The translations under genes were made by a program, and so were the position numbers. DNA of 64,000 nt from TMP-86 sp046347195 (lineage in GTDB: Bacteria > Pseudomonadota > Gammaproteobacteria > Steroidobacterales > Steroidobacteraceae): contig JAXMGQ010000007.1 in assembly GCA_046347195.1 (NCBI GenBank), positions 71,471 to 135,470 of the forward strand, read 5' to 3'. Position 1 is the stretch's first letter; every line of letters begins with the position of its first letter. Shown piece after piece: positions 16,315-25,482 of the stretch. The notes under the pieces are model-generated. The model was not told the DNA's origin, searched no databases, and saw nothing but the letters and a program-made list of their open reading frames with translations.

Positions 16315-16342
16315 TTTACGAAAATGCCGATTACTTTACACT
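16315..16342 (+). promoter_or_regulatory. candidate smc promoter
   Basis: TTTACG (16315-16320), a 16-base spacer and TACACT (16337-16342). Transcription would start near 16349, about 46 nt before the smc ATG. Confidence 0.5.
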
Positions 16343-16394
16343 AACCCGCTTGCCGCGCGGCCCGCGCGCCTCACGCAAGGTATCCGTCCCGCCC

Positions 16395-19300
16395 ATGCGC
16401 CTGGTAAAACTCAAGATCGCCGGTTTCAAGTCCTTCGTCGATCCGACCACGGTGACTTTCCCCAGCAGTTTGACCGGCGTGGTCGGTCCGAACGGTTGCG
16501 GCAAGTCCAACATCATCGACGCCGTGCGCTGGGTCATGGGCGAGATCTCCGCCAAGCACCTGCGTGGCGATTCGATGGCGGATGTCATCTTCAACGGCTC
16601 CTCCTCGCGCAAGCCGCTCGGCAACGCGTCGGTTGAGCTCGTGTTCGAGAACTCGGAAGGCAAGATCGGCGGCCAGTATGCGAACTACACCGAGGTGGCG
16701 CTTCGCCGCAGCGTGAGCCGCGATGGCACCTCGGACTACTACATCAACGGCATCAAGGTCCGGCGCAAGGACATCACGCAGCTGTTCCTGGGCACGGGGC
16801 TTGGCTCGCGCAGCTATGCCATCATCGAGCAGGGCATGATCTCCCGCGTCATCGAGGCAAAGCCCGAGGACCTGCGGGCCTTCCTCGAGGAGGCGGCGGG
16901 CATCAGCCGCTACAAGGAACGGCGCCGCGAGACCGAGAGCCGCATTTCCCACACCCGCGAGAACCTCGAGCGTCTCAACGATGTGCGCGAGGAGGTCGAG
17001 AAGCAGATCCGCCACCTGCAGCGGCAGGCGGCCACCGCCCGCCGCTACCAGACGCTGAAGGAGGAGGAGCGCCGCCTGCACGCGGAACTGCTGGTGCTGC
17101 GCATGCGCGGGCTGGACACCGAGGCGGCGGCGGCCGACGAGAGCGTGCGGGCCTGCGAGACGGCGCTGCAGGCCGTGCTCGCGGACCTGCGCGAGGTCGA
17201 GGCGCACATCGAGCACATCCGCGCCGAGCAGTCCTCGCGCAGCGATTCGCTCAACCTCATCCAGGGCCGCTACTACGAGGCGGGTGCCCAGGTCACGCGC
17301 ATCGAACAGAACATCACCCACACGCGCGAGCTGCGCGAGCGCCGCCAGGCCGAGCTGACCCAGTCCGAGGAGCAGCTCGCCGAACTCGGCGAAGTCGAGC
17401 GGCGCGACCGCGTACAACTCGTCGAACTCGCCGCGGAGCTGGCACAGCTCGCGCCGCGCAGCGATGCGGTGCACGCGCTGGAGACGAGCACCGCCGCCGA
17501 GCGCGATGCCGCCGAGCAGTCGCTCGCACAGTGGCAGCACGCTTGGGATGAGCATTCCGCGGCGCTCGCGGGCGCCCAGCGCGAGACCCAGGTCGAGCGT
17601 GCCCGCATCGAGCAGCTCGAGACGCAGGAACGCCGATTGCTGGCGCAGCGCGAACGCATCGACGCCGAGCTCGAGCTGCTGCGCGGGGTGCGCCCCGAAT
17701 CCGGCATCGAGGCGCTCACCGCGCGGGAAAGCGAGGCGCGCGAGTCGGGCCGCCGTTCCGAAGAGGAGCTGCAGTCGCTGCTGGGCATGCTGTCGGCCTC
17801 GCGTGAGCAGGAAAGGGCCCGCGCGGCCGCGCTGAACGCGCTGCGAACCCGCTGGCAGGAGTGCAAGGGAACGATGGTCTCGCTGGAGGCGCTGCAACAG
17901 GCGGCGCTGGGGCAGGTCAGCGGCAAGGTGACGCAGTGGCTGGCGGCGCAATCCCTCGACGCGCGGCCGCGCCTGGCGCAGCAGTTGCGCGTCGCGCGCG
18001 GCTGGGAGAAGGCCGTGGAGACCGTGCTGGGCTCCTACCTGCAGGCGGTGTGTGTCGACGGGCTCGATTCGGTCGCGGCCGTGCTCGACAGCTTCGACGG
18101 CGGGCAACTCGCGCTGGTGGTCACCGGCGAGCAGGCCGCGCCGGCCTCCGCCGAGTCGCTCCTGTCGAAGGTGTCCGGCGCCACGGCGCTGCACGCGATG
18201 ATGGGCCAGGTGCACACCGCGGATTCACTGCAGGCGGCGCTGGCGCTGCGGCCCCGCCTCCAGGCGGGCGAATCGGTGGTGACGCGCGATGGCATCTGGC
18301 TCGGACGGGACTGGCTGCGGCTGTCGCGTGACAAGGACCCCGCCGCCGGCGTCATCGAGCGGGAAGAAACGCTGCGCACGACGCGGCTCGAGGTGACGCG
18401 CCTCGGCGAGGAGATCCAGCAGCTCGAGCGCGCCGTGGAGCAGGACCGCTCCACCGTGCACGAACTCGAGGATCGTCGCGAGCAGCTCCAGCAGCAGGTC
18501 AACCGCCTGCATCGCGAGCACGTCGACCAGCGGGCCCGGCTCGAGGCGGCCCAGAACCGGGCCCGCGAGGCCACGCGCAGGCTCGAGGAACTCACCGCCC
18601 AGCACACGGACCTCGTCGAAGAGACCCGTACCACGGATGAACAACTGCGCGCCTCGCGCGCCCAGATGCAATCCTCCATCGATTCGCTGGCCTCGCTGGA
18701 GCCGAAGCGGCAGGAACTGGAGACGGTCCGGGACCGGTTGCGCGAGGGGCTCAACGCCGCGCGGACCGCGGCCCAGGCCGCGCAGGCCCAGGCGCGCGAG
18801 CTCGCGGTGCAGTTCGAGTCGCGCCGATCCTCGCACGCCTCGCTGACCACCACGCTGACGCGCATCGAACAGCAGATCCAGAGCGGCCAGCAGCGCCGCG
18901 ACGACCTGGCCACGCAGCTCGCGGAAGGTGAGGAGCCGCTGCAGCGGCTTCAGCTGGAGCTGGAAGAGGCCCTGCAGCAGCGGCTGGCGGTGGAATCCGA
19001 GCTGCGCGCCGCGCGCATCGCGCTCGAGGAGAGCGATCAGCAGCTGCGCGAACGCGAGTCCGTGCGCGCCGGCACCGAGAACCGCCTGGAGCAGACCCGC
19101 GGAGAGATGGAGAATGCGAGGCTGGCCGCGCAGCAGGTGCGCGTGCGGCGCGAGGGCCTGGCCGAACAGTTCACCGCCACGCGCTTCGAGTTCGAAACGG
19201 TGCTGGCACAGCTTGCGCCGGAGGCGGAAGTTCCCGGATGGGAATCGCAGCTCGCGGAGACCACCGGCAAGATCGAGCGGCTGGGCCAGGTGAACCTCGC

Positions 19301-19895
19301 CGCCATCGACGAGTTCAAGGAACAATCCGAACGCAAGGAGTACCTGGACCGGCAGCTCAAGGATCTCACCGACGCGCTGGAGATGCTCGAATCCGCGATG
19401 CGCAAGATCGACCGCGAGACGCGCACGCGCTTCCAGGACACCTTCGATCGCGTCAACGCCGGCCTCAAGGAGAAATTCCCGCGCCTGTTCGGCGGCGGTC
19501 ACGCTTACCTGGAGATGGTGGGCGAGGACTCACTGGCCGCGGGCGTATCGATCATGGCGAGGCCACCCGGCAAGCGCAATGCCACCATCAGCCAGCTTTC
19601 AGGCGGCGAGAAGGCGCTCACCGCGGTGGCACTGGTGTTCTCGATCTTCGACCTGAATCCCGCGCCGTTCTGTCTGCTGGACGAGGTGGACGCACCGCTC
19701 GATGAGAACAACGTCGGGCGATTCTGCGACATCGTGCGCGAGATGTCCCGCAGCGTGCAGTTCATCTTCATCACGCACAACAAGAGTACAATGGAACTTG
19801 CCTCGCAACTGGTGGGTGTCACCATGAACGAACCGGGCGTTTCACGCCTGGTTGCGGTCGATGTGGACGAGGCGGTGCGCATGGCAGCGAGCTAA
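16395..19895 (+). CDS. smc: chromosome segregation ATPase SMC
   Basis: A 1166-aa protein starting at the ATG at 16395 (MRLVKLKIAGFKSF). Layout: N-terminal head with Walker A GPNGCGKSN (about 32-40), a long coiled coil, a globular hinge (about 505-650), a returning coiled coil, and a C-terminal head with signature LSGGEKALTAVAL and Walker B FCLLDEVDAPLD. It forms the ring-shaped condensin that organises and segregates the chromosome. Its partners ScpA and ScpB are encoded at 26.7-28.4 kb. This organism therefore uses SMC-ScpAB rather than MukBEF. It is followed by zipA and ligA. Confidence 0.98.
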   Translation: MRLVKLKIAGFKSFVDPTTVTFPSSLTGVVGPNGCGKSNIIDAVRWVMGEISAKHLRGDSMADVIFNGSSSRKPLGNASVELVFENSEGKIGGQYANYTEVALRRSVSRDGTSDYYINGIKVRRKDITQLFLGTGLGSRSYAIIEQGMISRVIEAKPEDLRAFLEEAAGISRYKERRRETESRISHTRENLERLNDVREEVEKQIRHLQRQAATARRYQTLKEEERRLHAELLVLRMRGLDTEAAAADESVRACETALQAVLADLREVEAHIEHIRAEQSSRSDSLNLIQGRYYEAGAQVTRIEQNITHTRELRERRQAELTQSEEQLAELGEVERRDRVQLVELAAELAQLAPRSDAVHALETSTAAERDAAEQSLAQWQHAWDEHSAALAGAQRETQVERARIEQLETQERRLLAQRERIDAELELLRGVRPESGIEALTARESEARESGRRSEEELQSLLGMLSASREQERARAAALNALRTRWQECKGTMVSLEALQQAALGQVSGKVTQWLAAQSLDARPRLAQQLRVARGWEKAVETVLGSYLQAVCVDGLDSVAAVLDSFDGGQLALVVTGEQAAPASAESLLSKVSGATALHAMMGQVHTADSLQAALALRPRLQAGESVVTRDGIWLGRDWLRLSRDKDPAAGVIEREETLRTTRLEVTRLGEEIQQLERAVEQDRSTVHELEDRREQLQQQVNRLHREHVDQRARLEAAQNRAREATRRLEELTAQHTDLVEETRTTDEQLRASRAQMQSSIDSLASLEPKRQELETVRDRLREGLNAARTAAQAAQAQARELAVQFESRRSSHASLTTTLTRIEQQIQSGQQRRDDLATQLAEGEEPLQRLQLELEEALQQRLAVESELRAARIALEESDQQLRERESVRAGTENRLEQTRGEMENARLAAQQVRVRREGLAEQFTATRFEFETVLAQLAPEAEVPGWESQLAETTGKIERLGQVNLAAIDEFKEQSERKEYLDRQLKDLTDALEMLESAMRKIDRETRTRFQDTFDRVNAGLKEKFPRLFGGGHAYLEMVGEDSLAAGVSIMARPPGKRNATISQLSGGEKALTAVALVFSIFDLNPAPFCLLDEVDAPLDENNVGRFCDIVREMSRSVQFIFITHNKSTMELASQLVGVTMNEPGVSRLVAVDVDEAVRMAAS

Positions 19896-19908
19896 CGAGG
19901 TCGGCATC

Positions 19909-20997
19909 TTGTCCGGGTTTCGCTGGATTCTGCTCGGACTGGGACTGCTGTTGCTGCTCGGCATCTGGTGGTCGGGACGCCGTGGATCATCGCAGGCGCG
20001 CGGTTCCCCCGGCTTCGATGCGGAAGCGGGCGGCCGCATGCCGCCCGTCCTCGAGCCTTCCGCGGAACCCCCTCTCGCCGTGCTGCACGAGGCGGCTCCG
20101 CCGCCGCGGGAACCCGCCGTCAGGCCCTTCGAGCCGCTGCGGGTGAGCGCGGCGGATGGCCCGGTGGAGCCGGGTTCGGTGAGCATCCCGGTCCTGGCAC
20201 AGCCCGAAGATGATTCGGGCATCCTGCTGCTCGATGACGTCCAGGCCTTTCGGGAAGCGCCGGCCGGAGACACCCTCGAGGTGTCGGTGGCGGACGAGGT
20301 GCCCGCCGAAATGCCGGCCGAGATGCCCGCCGAGATGCCCGTGTTCGAGACCGCCGAGCTGCCGTTCACGGATCCCGCGGTCCCGCTCGAGCACCCCGAA
20401 ACGTTCGACCCATCGGTGCCGGAGCCCCCCGTGCGCAGCGCGCCCGCGCCCGTTCCCGAGCCACACCTGGCAAGCGGGCGGTTCGCGCGCCGCGAGCTGC
20501 GCCCGGCGCCGCGCACCGACACCAGCGGCCGGTTCTCGAGGGTCAAGGCTGAACCCCCGCGTCCCATCGAACTGCAGAAGATCATCACGGTGCGCGTGCA
20601 CGCGATGGGTGAGGGCGGATGGTCCGGCGAGGACGTCGCCACCGCGCTGGCCGGTTCCGATCTGCTTCACGGCCGCTACGGTGTCTTCCACCGGCTTCAT
20701 CCCGACGGCCGCACCGTCTTCTTGGTCGCCAGCCTGATCGAGCCCGGCAGCTTCGACCCCGAGCGCATGCACGAGCAGCGTTTTCCCGGATTGTCGATCT
20801 TCGCGGTACTGCCAGGCCCCCTCGCGCCGGTGCAGGCGCTCGAGGATCTCTTGGGCTGTGCCCGGCAGCTCTCCACCGACCTGTCGGGCATGATGCAGGA
20901 CGAGCAGGGCAACCCGCTCTCGCCGCAGCGCATCGGGCTGCTGCGCGAGGAGATCCATCACTTCGAGCAACAACTGCAGGGCGCGGATTCGCCGTGA
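19909..20997 (+). CDS. zipA: cell division protein ZipA
   Basis: About 362 aa from a TTG at 19909, chosen for the GAGG site upstream and because it puts the membrane segment (WILLGLGLLLLLGIWW) at the extreme N terminus, as in ZipA. A long Pro/Glu-rich linker follows, containing the short repeat EMPAEMPAEMP. The C-terminal FtsZ-binding domain spans about 220-355 (KIITVRVHAMGEGGWSGEDV, FHRLHPDGRTVFLVASLIEPGSF split in two). It anchors FtsZ to the membrane in gammaproteobacteria. Its stop overlaps the ligA start by 4 bases. Confidence 0.92.
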   Translation: MSGFRWILLGLGLLLLLGIWWSGRRGSSQARGSPGFDAEAGGRMPPVLEPSAEPPLAVLHEAAPPPREPAVRPFEPLRVSAADGPVEPGSVSIPVLAQPEDDSGILLLDDVQAFREAPAGDTLEVSVADEVPAEMPAEMPAEMPVFETAELPFTDPAVPLEHPETFDPSVPEPPVRSAPAPVPEPHLASGRFARRELRPAPRTDTSGRFSRVKAEPPRPIELQKIITVRVHAMGEGGWSGEDVATALAGSDLLHGRYGVFHRLHPDGRTVFLVASLIEPGSFDPERMHEQRFPGLSIFAVLPGPLAPVQALEDLLGCARQLSTDLSGMMQDEQGNPLSPQRIGLLREEIHHFEQQLQGADSP

Positions 20998-23027
20998 GCG
21001 GGTCAGGCCGGGGCGCCCACTCGGTCCCTGCGCGGGTGGAGGAACTGCGCGAACTCCTGCACCGCTACAACCATGCCTACCACGCGCTCGATGCGCCGGA
21101 AGTCTCCGACGCCGAATACGATGCGCGGCTCGAGGAGCTGCGCTCGCTGGAGCAGCAGCACCCGGACCTGATCACGCCGGATTCCCCCACGCAGCGCGTC
21201 GGCGCATCACCGCTCCCGTCCTTCGGCGAGGTGAAGCATCGCGTGCCGATGCTCTCGCTCGACAATGCCTTCGAGGAAGCGGTGGTCCGCGATTTCGACC
21301 GTCGCGTGCGCGAACGCCTGCGCAGCGAGCCGCTGCGGTACTCGGCGGAGCCCAAGCTCGACGGTCTGGCCGTCAGCGCCACCTACGAGCGGGGCCGCTT
21401 CGTGCTCGGGGCGACCCGCGGCGATGGAGAGACGGGCGAGGACATCACGCAGAACCTGCGGACCATCGCCGCCCTGCCGTTGAAGCTGCGTGGCAGGGAC
21501 TTCCCCCGGGTGCTCGAGGTCCGCGGCGAGGTGTTCATGCCCAAGGCCCGCTTCGAGCGCTTCAATGCGCAGGCGCTGACGCGCGGCGAGAAGACCTTCG
21601 TCAACCCGCGCAATGCCGCCGCCGGGAGCCTGCGCCAGCTCGATGCGAGGATCACCGCCCAGCGCCCGCTGGATATCTTCATCTACGGCACCGGGTACGT
21701 CGAAGGTGGCGAGCTGCCGGGCACCCACGAAGGGCTGCTCGACGCGCTGCGCGGCTGGGGTTTCAAGGTGTGTCCGGAAACCCGCATCGTCGATTCCATC
21801 GACGCCTGTCTTTCGTACTTTGCCGACATCGGTGGACGCCGCGAATCGCTCGCCTACCAGATCGACGGCGTGGTCTACAAGATCGATGACCTCGACCAGC
21901 GCCGCCGGCTGGGGTTCATCGCCCGGGCGCCGCGCTGGGCCATCGCGCACAAGTACCCAGCCGAGGAAGAGACCACGGTGGTGAAGGACATCGAGTTCCA
22001 GGTCGGCCGCACCGGCGCACTCACGCCGGTCGCAAGGCTCGTGCCGGTGTTCGTGGGCGGGGTCACGGTGAGCAACGCAACGCTCCACAACATGGACGAG
22101 GTTCACCGCAAGGACGTGCGCGTGGGCGACACCGTGGTGGTCCGTCGCGCCGGGGACGTGATCCCCGAAGTGGCGCGGGTGCTGCACGAGCGGCGCCCGG
22201 AAGGCACCCACCCGCTGCGGCTGCCCAGCCATTGCCCCGTCTGCGGCTCGCCGGTGGTGCGTGACCCCGAAGCCGCGGTGGCGCGCTGCACGGGCGGGCG
22301 CAACTGCCCGGCGCAGCGCATCGAGGAAATCCGTCACTTCGCCTCGAGGCGCGCGCTCGACATCCAGGGGCTGGGAGACCGGCTGATCGAGCAACTGGCC
22401 GGCCGCGACCTCGTGAGGTCACCGGCGGATCTCTGGTCACTCTCCGCGGGGCAGCTCGCCGAGCTCGACCGGATGGGCGAGAAATCGGCGCAGAAGATCA
22501 TCGATGCCATCGATGCGGCCCGCGATACCACGTTGCCGCGGCTGCTGTTCGGCCTCGGGATCCGCGATGTCGGGGAGGCCACCGCACTGGCGCTCGCGCA
22601 GCACTTCGGCTCGCTGGAGGCGCTGCAGCGGGCCAGCCAGGACGAGGTGGAAAAGGTGCCGGACGTGGGGCCGGTGGTGGCTGCCAGCGTGGTCGCCTGG
22701 TTCGGGCTGCCCGACAACCGGCTTCTGGTCGAGCGCCTGCTGCAGGCCGGCCTGCGCTGGCCGGCGATGGGCCCGCGGCGCGGCGGAGAACTCGCCGGCA
22801 AGACCTTCGTGCTCACCGGCACGCTGCCCACGATGAGTCGGGAGCAGGCGCAGGCCGCCCTGCAGGAAGCGGGCGCCCGCGTTTCGGGGAGCGTGTCGAA
22901 GAAGACCAGCTACGTGGTGGCCGGGAGCGACCCCGGAAGCAAGCTGCGCAAGGCCGAGGAGCTGGGCATCCCCGTGCTCGACGAGGATGCCCTGCGCGAG
23001 CTGCTCAGATCTTCTTCTCGATCTTAG
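20994..23027 (+). CDS. ligA: NAD-dependent DNA ligase LigA
   Basis: A 677-aa protein from a GTG that overlaps the zipA stop (GTGA). Domains in order: Ia (HRYNHAYHALDAPEVSDAEY), nucleotidyltransferase with the adenylated Lys121 in EPKLDGLAVS, OB fold, a four-Cys zinc finger starting CPVCGSPVV near residue 415, helix-hairpin-helix repeats, and a BRCT domain from about residue 595. It seals nicks in replication and repair. The 3' end overlaps the convergent parvulin gene by 23 bases. Confidence 0.98.
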   Translation: MSGSGRGAHSVPARVEELRELLHRYNHAYHALDAPEVSDAEYDARLEELRSLEQQHPDLITPDSPTQRVGASPLPSFGEVKHRVPMLSLDNAFEEAVVRDFDRRVRERLRSEPLRYSAEPKLDGLAVSATYERGRFVLGATRGDGETGEDITQNLRTIAALPLKLRGRDFPRVLEVRGEVFMPKARFERFNAQALTRGEKTFVNPRNAAAGSLRQLDARITAQRPLDIFIYGTGYVEGGELPGTHEGLLDALRGWGFKVCPETRIVDSIDACLSYFADIGGRRESLAYQIDGVVYKIDDLDQRRRLGFIARAPRWAIAHKYPAEEETTVVKDIEFQVGRTGALTPVARLVPVFVGGVTVSNATLHNMDEVHRKDVRVGDTVVVRRAGDVIPEVARVLHERRPEGTHPLRLPSHCPVCGSPVVRDPEAAVARCTGGRNCPAQRIEEIRHFASRRALDIQGLGDRLIEQLAGRDLVRSPADLWSLSAGQLAELDRMGEKSAQKIIDAIDAARDTTLPRLLFGLGIRDVGEATALALAQHFGSLEALQRASQDEVEKVPDVGPVVAASVVAWFGLPDNRLLVERLLQAGLRWPAMGPRRGGELAGKTFVLTGTLPTMSREQAQAALQEAGARVSGSVSKKTSYVVAGSDPGSKLRKAEELGIPVLDEDALRELLRSSSRS

Positions 23028-23859
23028 CGGTCTTCTTCAGCTCGTCGATGTAGGCCTGCAGCTTCTTCTGCATGACCCGGCTGGCGAGCTGCTCGCGCAC
23101 CTGCTCGAACGGCGGCGGTGAGGCATCGCGGGTCTCGTCCAGCTTGATGATGTGCCAGCCGAACTGGGTCTGCACCGGCTCGGCCGTCATCTCGCCCTTC
23201 TTCAGGGTTTTGACCGCATCGGCGAAGGGCTTCGCCATGCCGCTGGGGGAGAACCAGCCGAGATCGCCCCCGCGCTCCTTCGAGCCGTCGATGGAATTGG
23301 CCTTGGCAATGGCCTCGAAACTCCCTCCGCCCTTGATCTGCTTGATCAACTGCTGCGCCAGTTCCTTGGTCGCGACCAGGATGTGCCGCGCGTGGTACTG
23401 GGTCTTGTCCATGCTGGTGATGGCGGACTCGTACTCGACGCGCACCTCCTGCTCGCTCGGCTCCTTGCCCTTGAGGTACTTCTGCGCCTCGCCGTCGGCC
23501 AGCAACCGCAGGCGTGCCACGGCCAGCCGCGATGCGGTCTCGCTGTCCTTCTCGAGGCCGTCCTTGATCGCCTGGTTCGCGATGAGCTGGGTGTTGACCA
23601 GCTCGTCGAGGACCTGCGACTTCTGCTCGGCCGTCAGCTCGTTGGCATTCTTGCCGGCCACCGACTTGGTGTAGAAATCGTAGATCTCGCGCGAGATGGG
23701 CGTGCCGTCCACCGTCGCCACGGCCTCCGCCGACTTTGCGTCCCCGGCGGCCGGAGCCGGCCCGGCGGACGGGGAGGCGGCGGGCTTGCACGCACCCAAG
23801 GCGAGGGCCAGGGCCAGGAGGCCAGCGGCGCGCGACGGAATCACGAGGGAATTGATCAT
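23005..23859 (-). CDS. parvulin-type peptidyl-prolyl isomerase lipoprotein
   Basis: A 284-aa protein starting at the ATG at 23859 with an AAGG site. The signal ends in the lipobox LALGAC, so it is a lipoprotein in the periplasm. Residues about 45-150 form a SurA/PrsA-like chaperone N domain (VDGTPISREIYDFYTK), and residues about 155-255 a rotamase domain with QYHARHILV, GGDLGWFSPSGM and TQFGWHIIKLDE. It probably helps fold outer-membrane or secreted proteins. It is last in a minus-strand set yciB-bolA-parvulin. Confidence 0.9.
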   Translation of the reverse strand: MINSLVIPSRAAGLLALALALGACKPAASPSAGPAPAAGDAKSAEAVATVDGTPISREIYDFYTKSVAGKNANELTAEQKSQVLDELVNTQLIANQAIKDGLEKDSETASRLAVARLRLLADGEAQKYLKGKEPSEQEVRVEYESAITSMDKTQYHARHILVATKELAQQLIKQIKGGGSFEAIAKANSIDGSKERGGDLGWFSPSGMAKPFADAVKTLKKGEMTAEPVQTQFGWHIIKLDETRDASPPPFEQVREQLASRVMQKKLQAYIDELKKTAKIEKKI

Positions 23860-23893
23860 GAGATACCTTCGGGAAGTGAACAGCGGCGCCAGT

Positions 23894-24175
23894 CTAGCCG
23901 GAGCGCTCACCGGGCGCACGCGCAACGATCGCGAGAGCATGGACATCGGTGCGCATCAACTCGCCGAGGGCGGCATAGATGCGCTGGTGCCGCGCCACCG
24001 GTGACAGCCCGGCGAAGGCCGCGGACTCGATGTGCACACGGAAATGCCCCTGCCCGCCGGCGGCGCCGGCATGGCCCACGTGATGATGGCTCTCATCCTC
24101 GACATCGAGCCGCGAGGGAGCGAACTGCGCGGTGAGGCAGGCGCGGATTCGCTGCACGCGGTCGATGGCGCTCAC
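23894..24175 (-). CDS. BolA/IbaG family protein
   Basis: A 93-aa protein from a GTG start overlapping the yciB stop by four bases. The class II KH-like BolA fold is shown by LTAQFAPSRLDVEDESHHH and the motif SAAFAGLSPVARHQRIYAAL, ending in VHALAIVARAP. BolA proteins bind monothiol glutaredoxins and affect iron-sulfur trafficking, stress morphology and transcription. The His-rich segment after the first helix is where BolA proteins contact a shared iron-sulfur cluster. Which BolA subtype this is cannot be settled by eye. Confidence 0.88.
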   Translation of the reverse strand: MSAIDRVQRIRACLTAQFAPSRLDVEDESHHHVGHAGAAGGQGHFRVHIESAAFAGLSPVARHQRIYAALGELMRTDVHALAIVARAPGERSG

Positions 24176-24741
24176 GGCAGCCGCTCGCCCGGGGCCGGCG
24201 CTTCCTGCGGAGCACGTCCGGCGAGCCAGAACACCTGCGGTAACACGAACAGCAGCGTTGCCACCGAGACCCCGTAGGTGTGGAAATGCACCCAGACGGT
24301 CTCGGAGTAGTGCTGCGCGATGTACAGGTTCGCAAAGGCCACCAGCGCAAACCAGGCGGCCCACACGACGTTGAGCGCGTGCCAGCCGCGCAGCGACAGC
24401 CGGATGCCCTCCGGCAGCATCGCCAGGAACAGGCGCTGCATCAGCGGACGCGCGCCCACCAGGCTGCTCAGAGCCAGGGTGGCGGCGAGCAGGCCGAACA
24501 GCACCGTGGGCTTCCACTGGATGAAGCGCTTGTCATGCAGGAACAGGGTGGCGGACCCCAGCACCACCACCAGCACCGCGGTGATGACGTGCAGGTCCTT
24601 GAACCGGCCGTGGAGAGCGCGATGCACCAGCATCACGGTGACGCTGGCGACCATGAGCGCCGCGGTGGCCGGGTATATCCCGCCCCAGAGCCAGGCGATG
24701 AAGAAGGCGGCGAGCGGAGCGAGTTCGAGCAGCGTGCCCAT
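24172..24741 (-). CDS. yciB: septation protein A / inner membrane protein YciB
   Basis: A 189-aa membrane protein with five or six hydrophobic helices. Family motifs include LLELAPLAAFFIAW at the N terminus, FLHDKRFIQWKPTVLFGL and RGWHALNVVWAAWF. YciB is required for normal septation and envelope integrity in several proteobacteria; the mechanism is unresolved. It is the first gene of the minus-strand unit yciB-bolA-parvulin and is divergent from the yciO-like gene with only 23 bases between starts, so promoters must lie partly inside coding DNA. Confidence 0.93.
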   Translation of the reverse strand: MGTLLELAPLAAFFIAWLWGGIYPATAALMVASVTVMLVHRALHGRFKDLHVITAVLVVVLGSATLFLHDKRFIQWKPTVLFGLLAATLALSSLVGARPLMQRLFLAMLPEGIRLSLRGWHALNVVWAAWFALVAFANLYIAQHYSETVWVHFHTYGVSVATLLFVLPQVFWLAGRAPQEAPAPGERLP

Positions 24742-24764
24742 CGTTGCGTATCATAGCCAAATCC

Positions 24765-25391
24765 ATGGCCGTCTATTTGCAGCTCCACCCGGTCTCCCCC
24801 CAGAAGCGCTTCGTGAGGCAAGCGGTGGACGCGCTGCGCTCCGGGGGCGTGATCGTCTATCCCACCGACTCCTGCTATGCCCTTGGTTGCCACATCGGCG
24901 ACAAGGCGGCCCTGGAGCGGATTCGCGCGCTGCGCGAGGCCGACCGGCATCACCATTTCACGCTCGTCTGCCGCGATCTGTCGGAAGTCGCGCGGTACGC
25001 CCATGTCGAGAACTGGCAGTACCGCCTGCTGCGGGCCAACACGCCGGGGCCGTACACCTTCCTGCTGCGGGCGACCAAGGAAACCCCGCGCCGGCTCAAG
25101 CACGAGCGTCGCGGCACCATTGGCCTGCGGGTACCCGATCATCCGGTGACCGCCCTGATGCTCGCCGAACTCGGCGAGCCGATCATGAGCTCGACGCTGC
25201 ACATGCCGGGCGATGAGTTGCCCATGACCGACGCCCGCGAGATCGCCGAGCGCCTGGGCACGCGCGTCGAACTCGTGCTCGATGGCGGCAACTGCGGGCT
25301 CACGCCCACCACCGTGGTCGACCTGTCGGGTGAACAGCCAGTACTCGTGCGGCAGGGCCGCGGAGATCCGGCCCCCTTTGCGGGTGGCTGA
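24765..25391 (+). CDS. YciO/Sua5/TsaC-family protein
   Basis: A 208-aa protein, the length of E. coli YciO, from the ATG at 24765; an ATG seven codons upstream is possible. SGGVIVYPTDSCYALGCHIG and PGPYTFLLRATKETPRR are the nucleotide-binding signatures of the Sua5/YciO/TsaC fold, and SSTLHMPGD and PTTVVDLSG follow. Sua5/TsaC makes threonylcarbamoyl-adenylate for t6A in tRNA; the YciO branch is less well understood and may not complement TsaC. The N terminus matches the YciO branch. It lies upstream of trpS. Confidence 0.88.
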   Translation: MAVYLQLHPVSPQKRFVRQAVDALRSGGVIVYPTDSCYALGCHIGDKAALERIRALREADRHHHFTLVCRDLSEVARYAHVENWQYRLLRANTPGPYTFLLRATKETPRRLKHERRGTIGLRVPDHPVTALMLAELGEPIMSSTLHMPGDELPMTDAREIAERLGTRVELVLDGGNCGLTPTTVVDLSGEQPVLVRQGRGDPAPFAGG

Positions 25392-25395
25392 TCCG

Positions 25396-25401
25396 TATAA
25401 T
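25396..25401 (+). promoter_or_regulatory. -10 element upstream of trpS
   Basis: Consensus TATAAT just after the yciO-like stop codon, 81 bases before the trpS ATG. No good -35 is visible at the normal distance. Confidence 0.45.
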
Positions 25402-25482
25402 GCGCACCGCCCGCCGTCAAGCGGAAGTGACAACAATTCCAAGAGAAAGGTACAGGGTATTGAATAGCAAGGATTTGTCAGC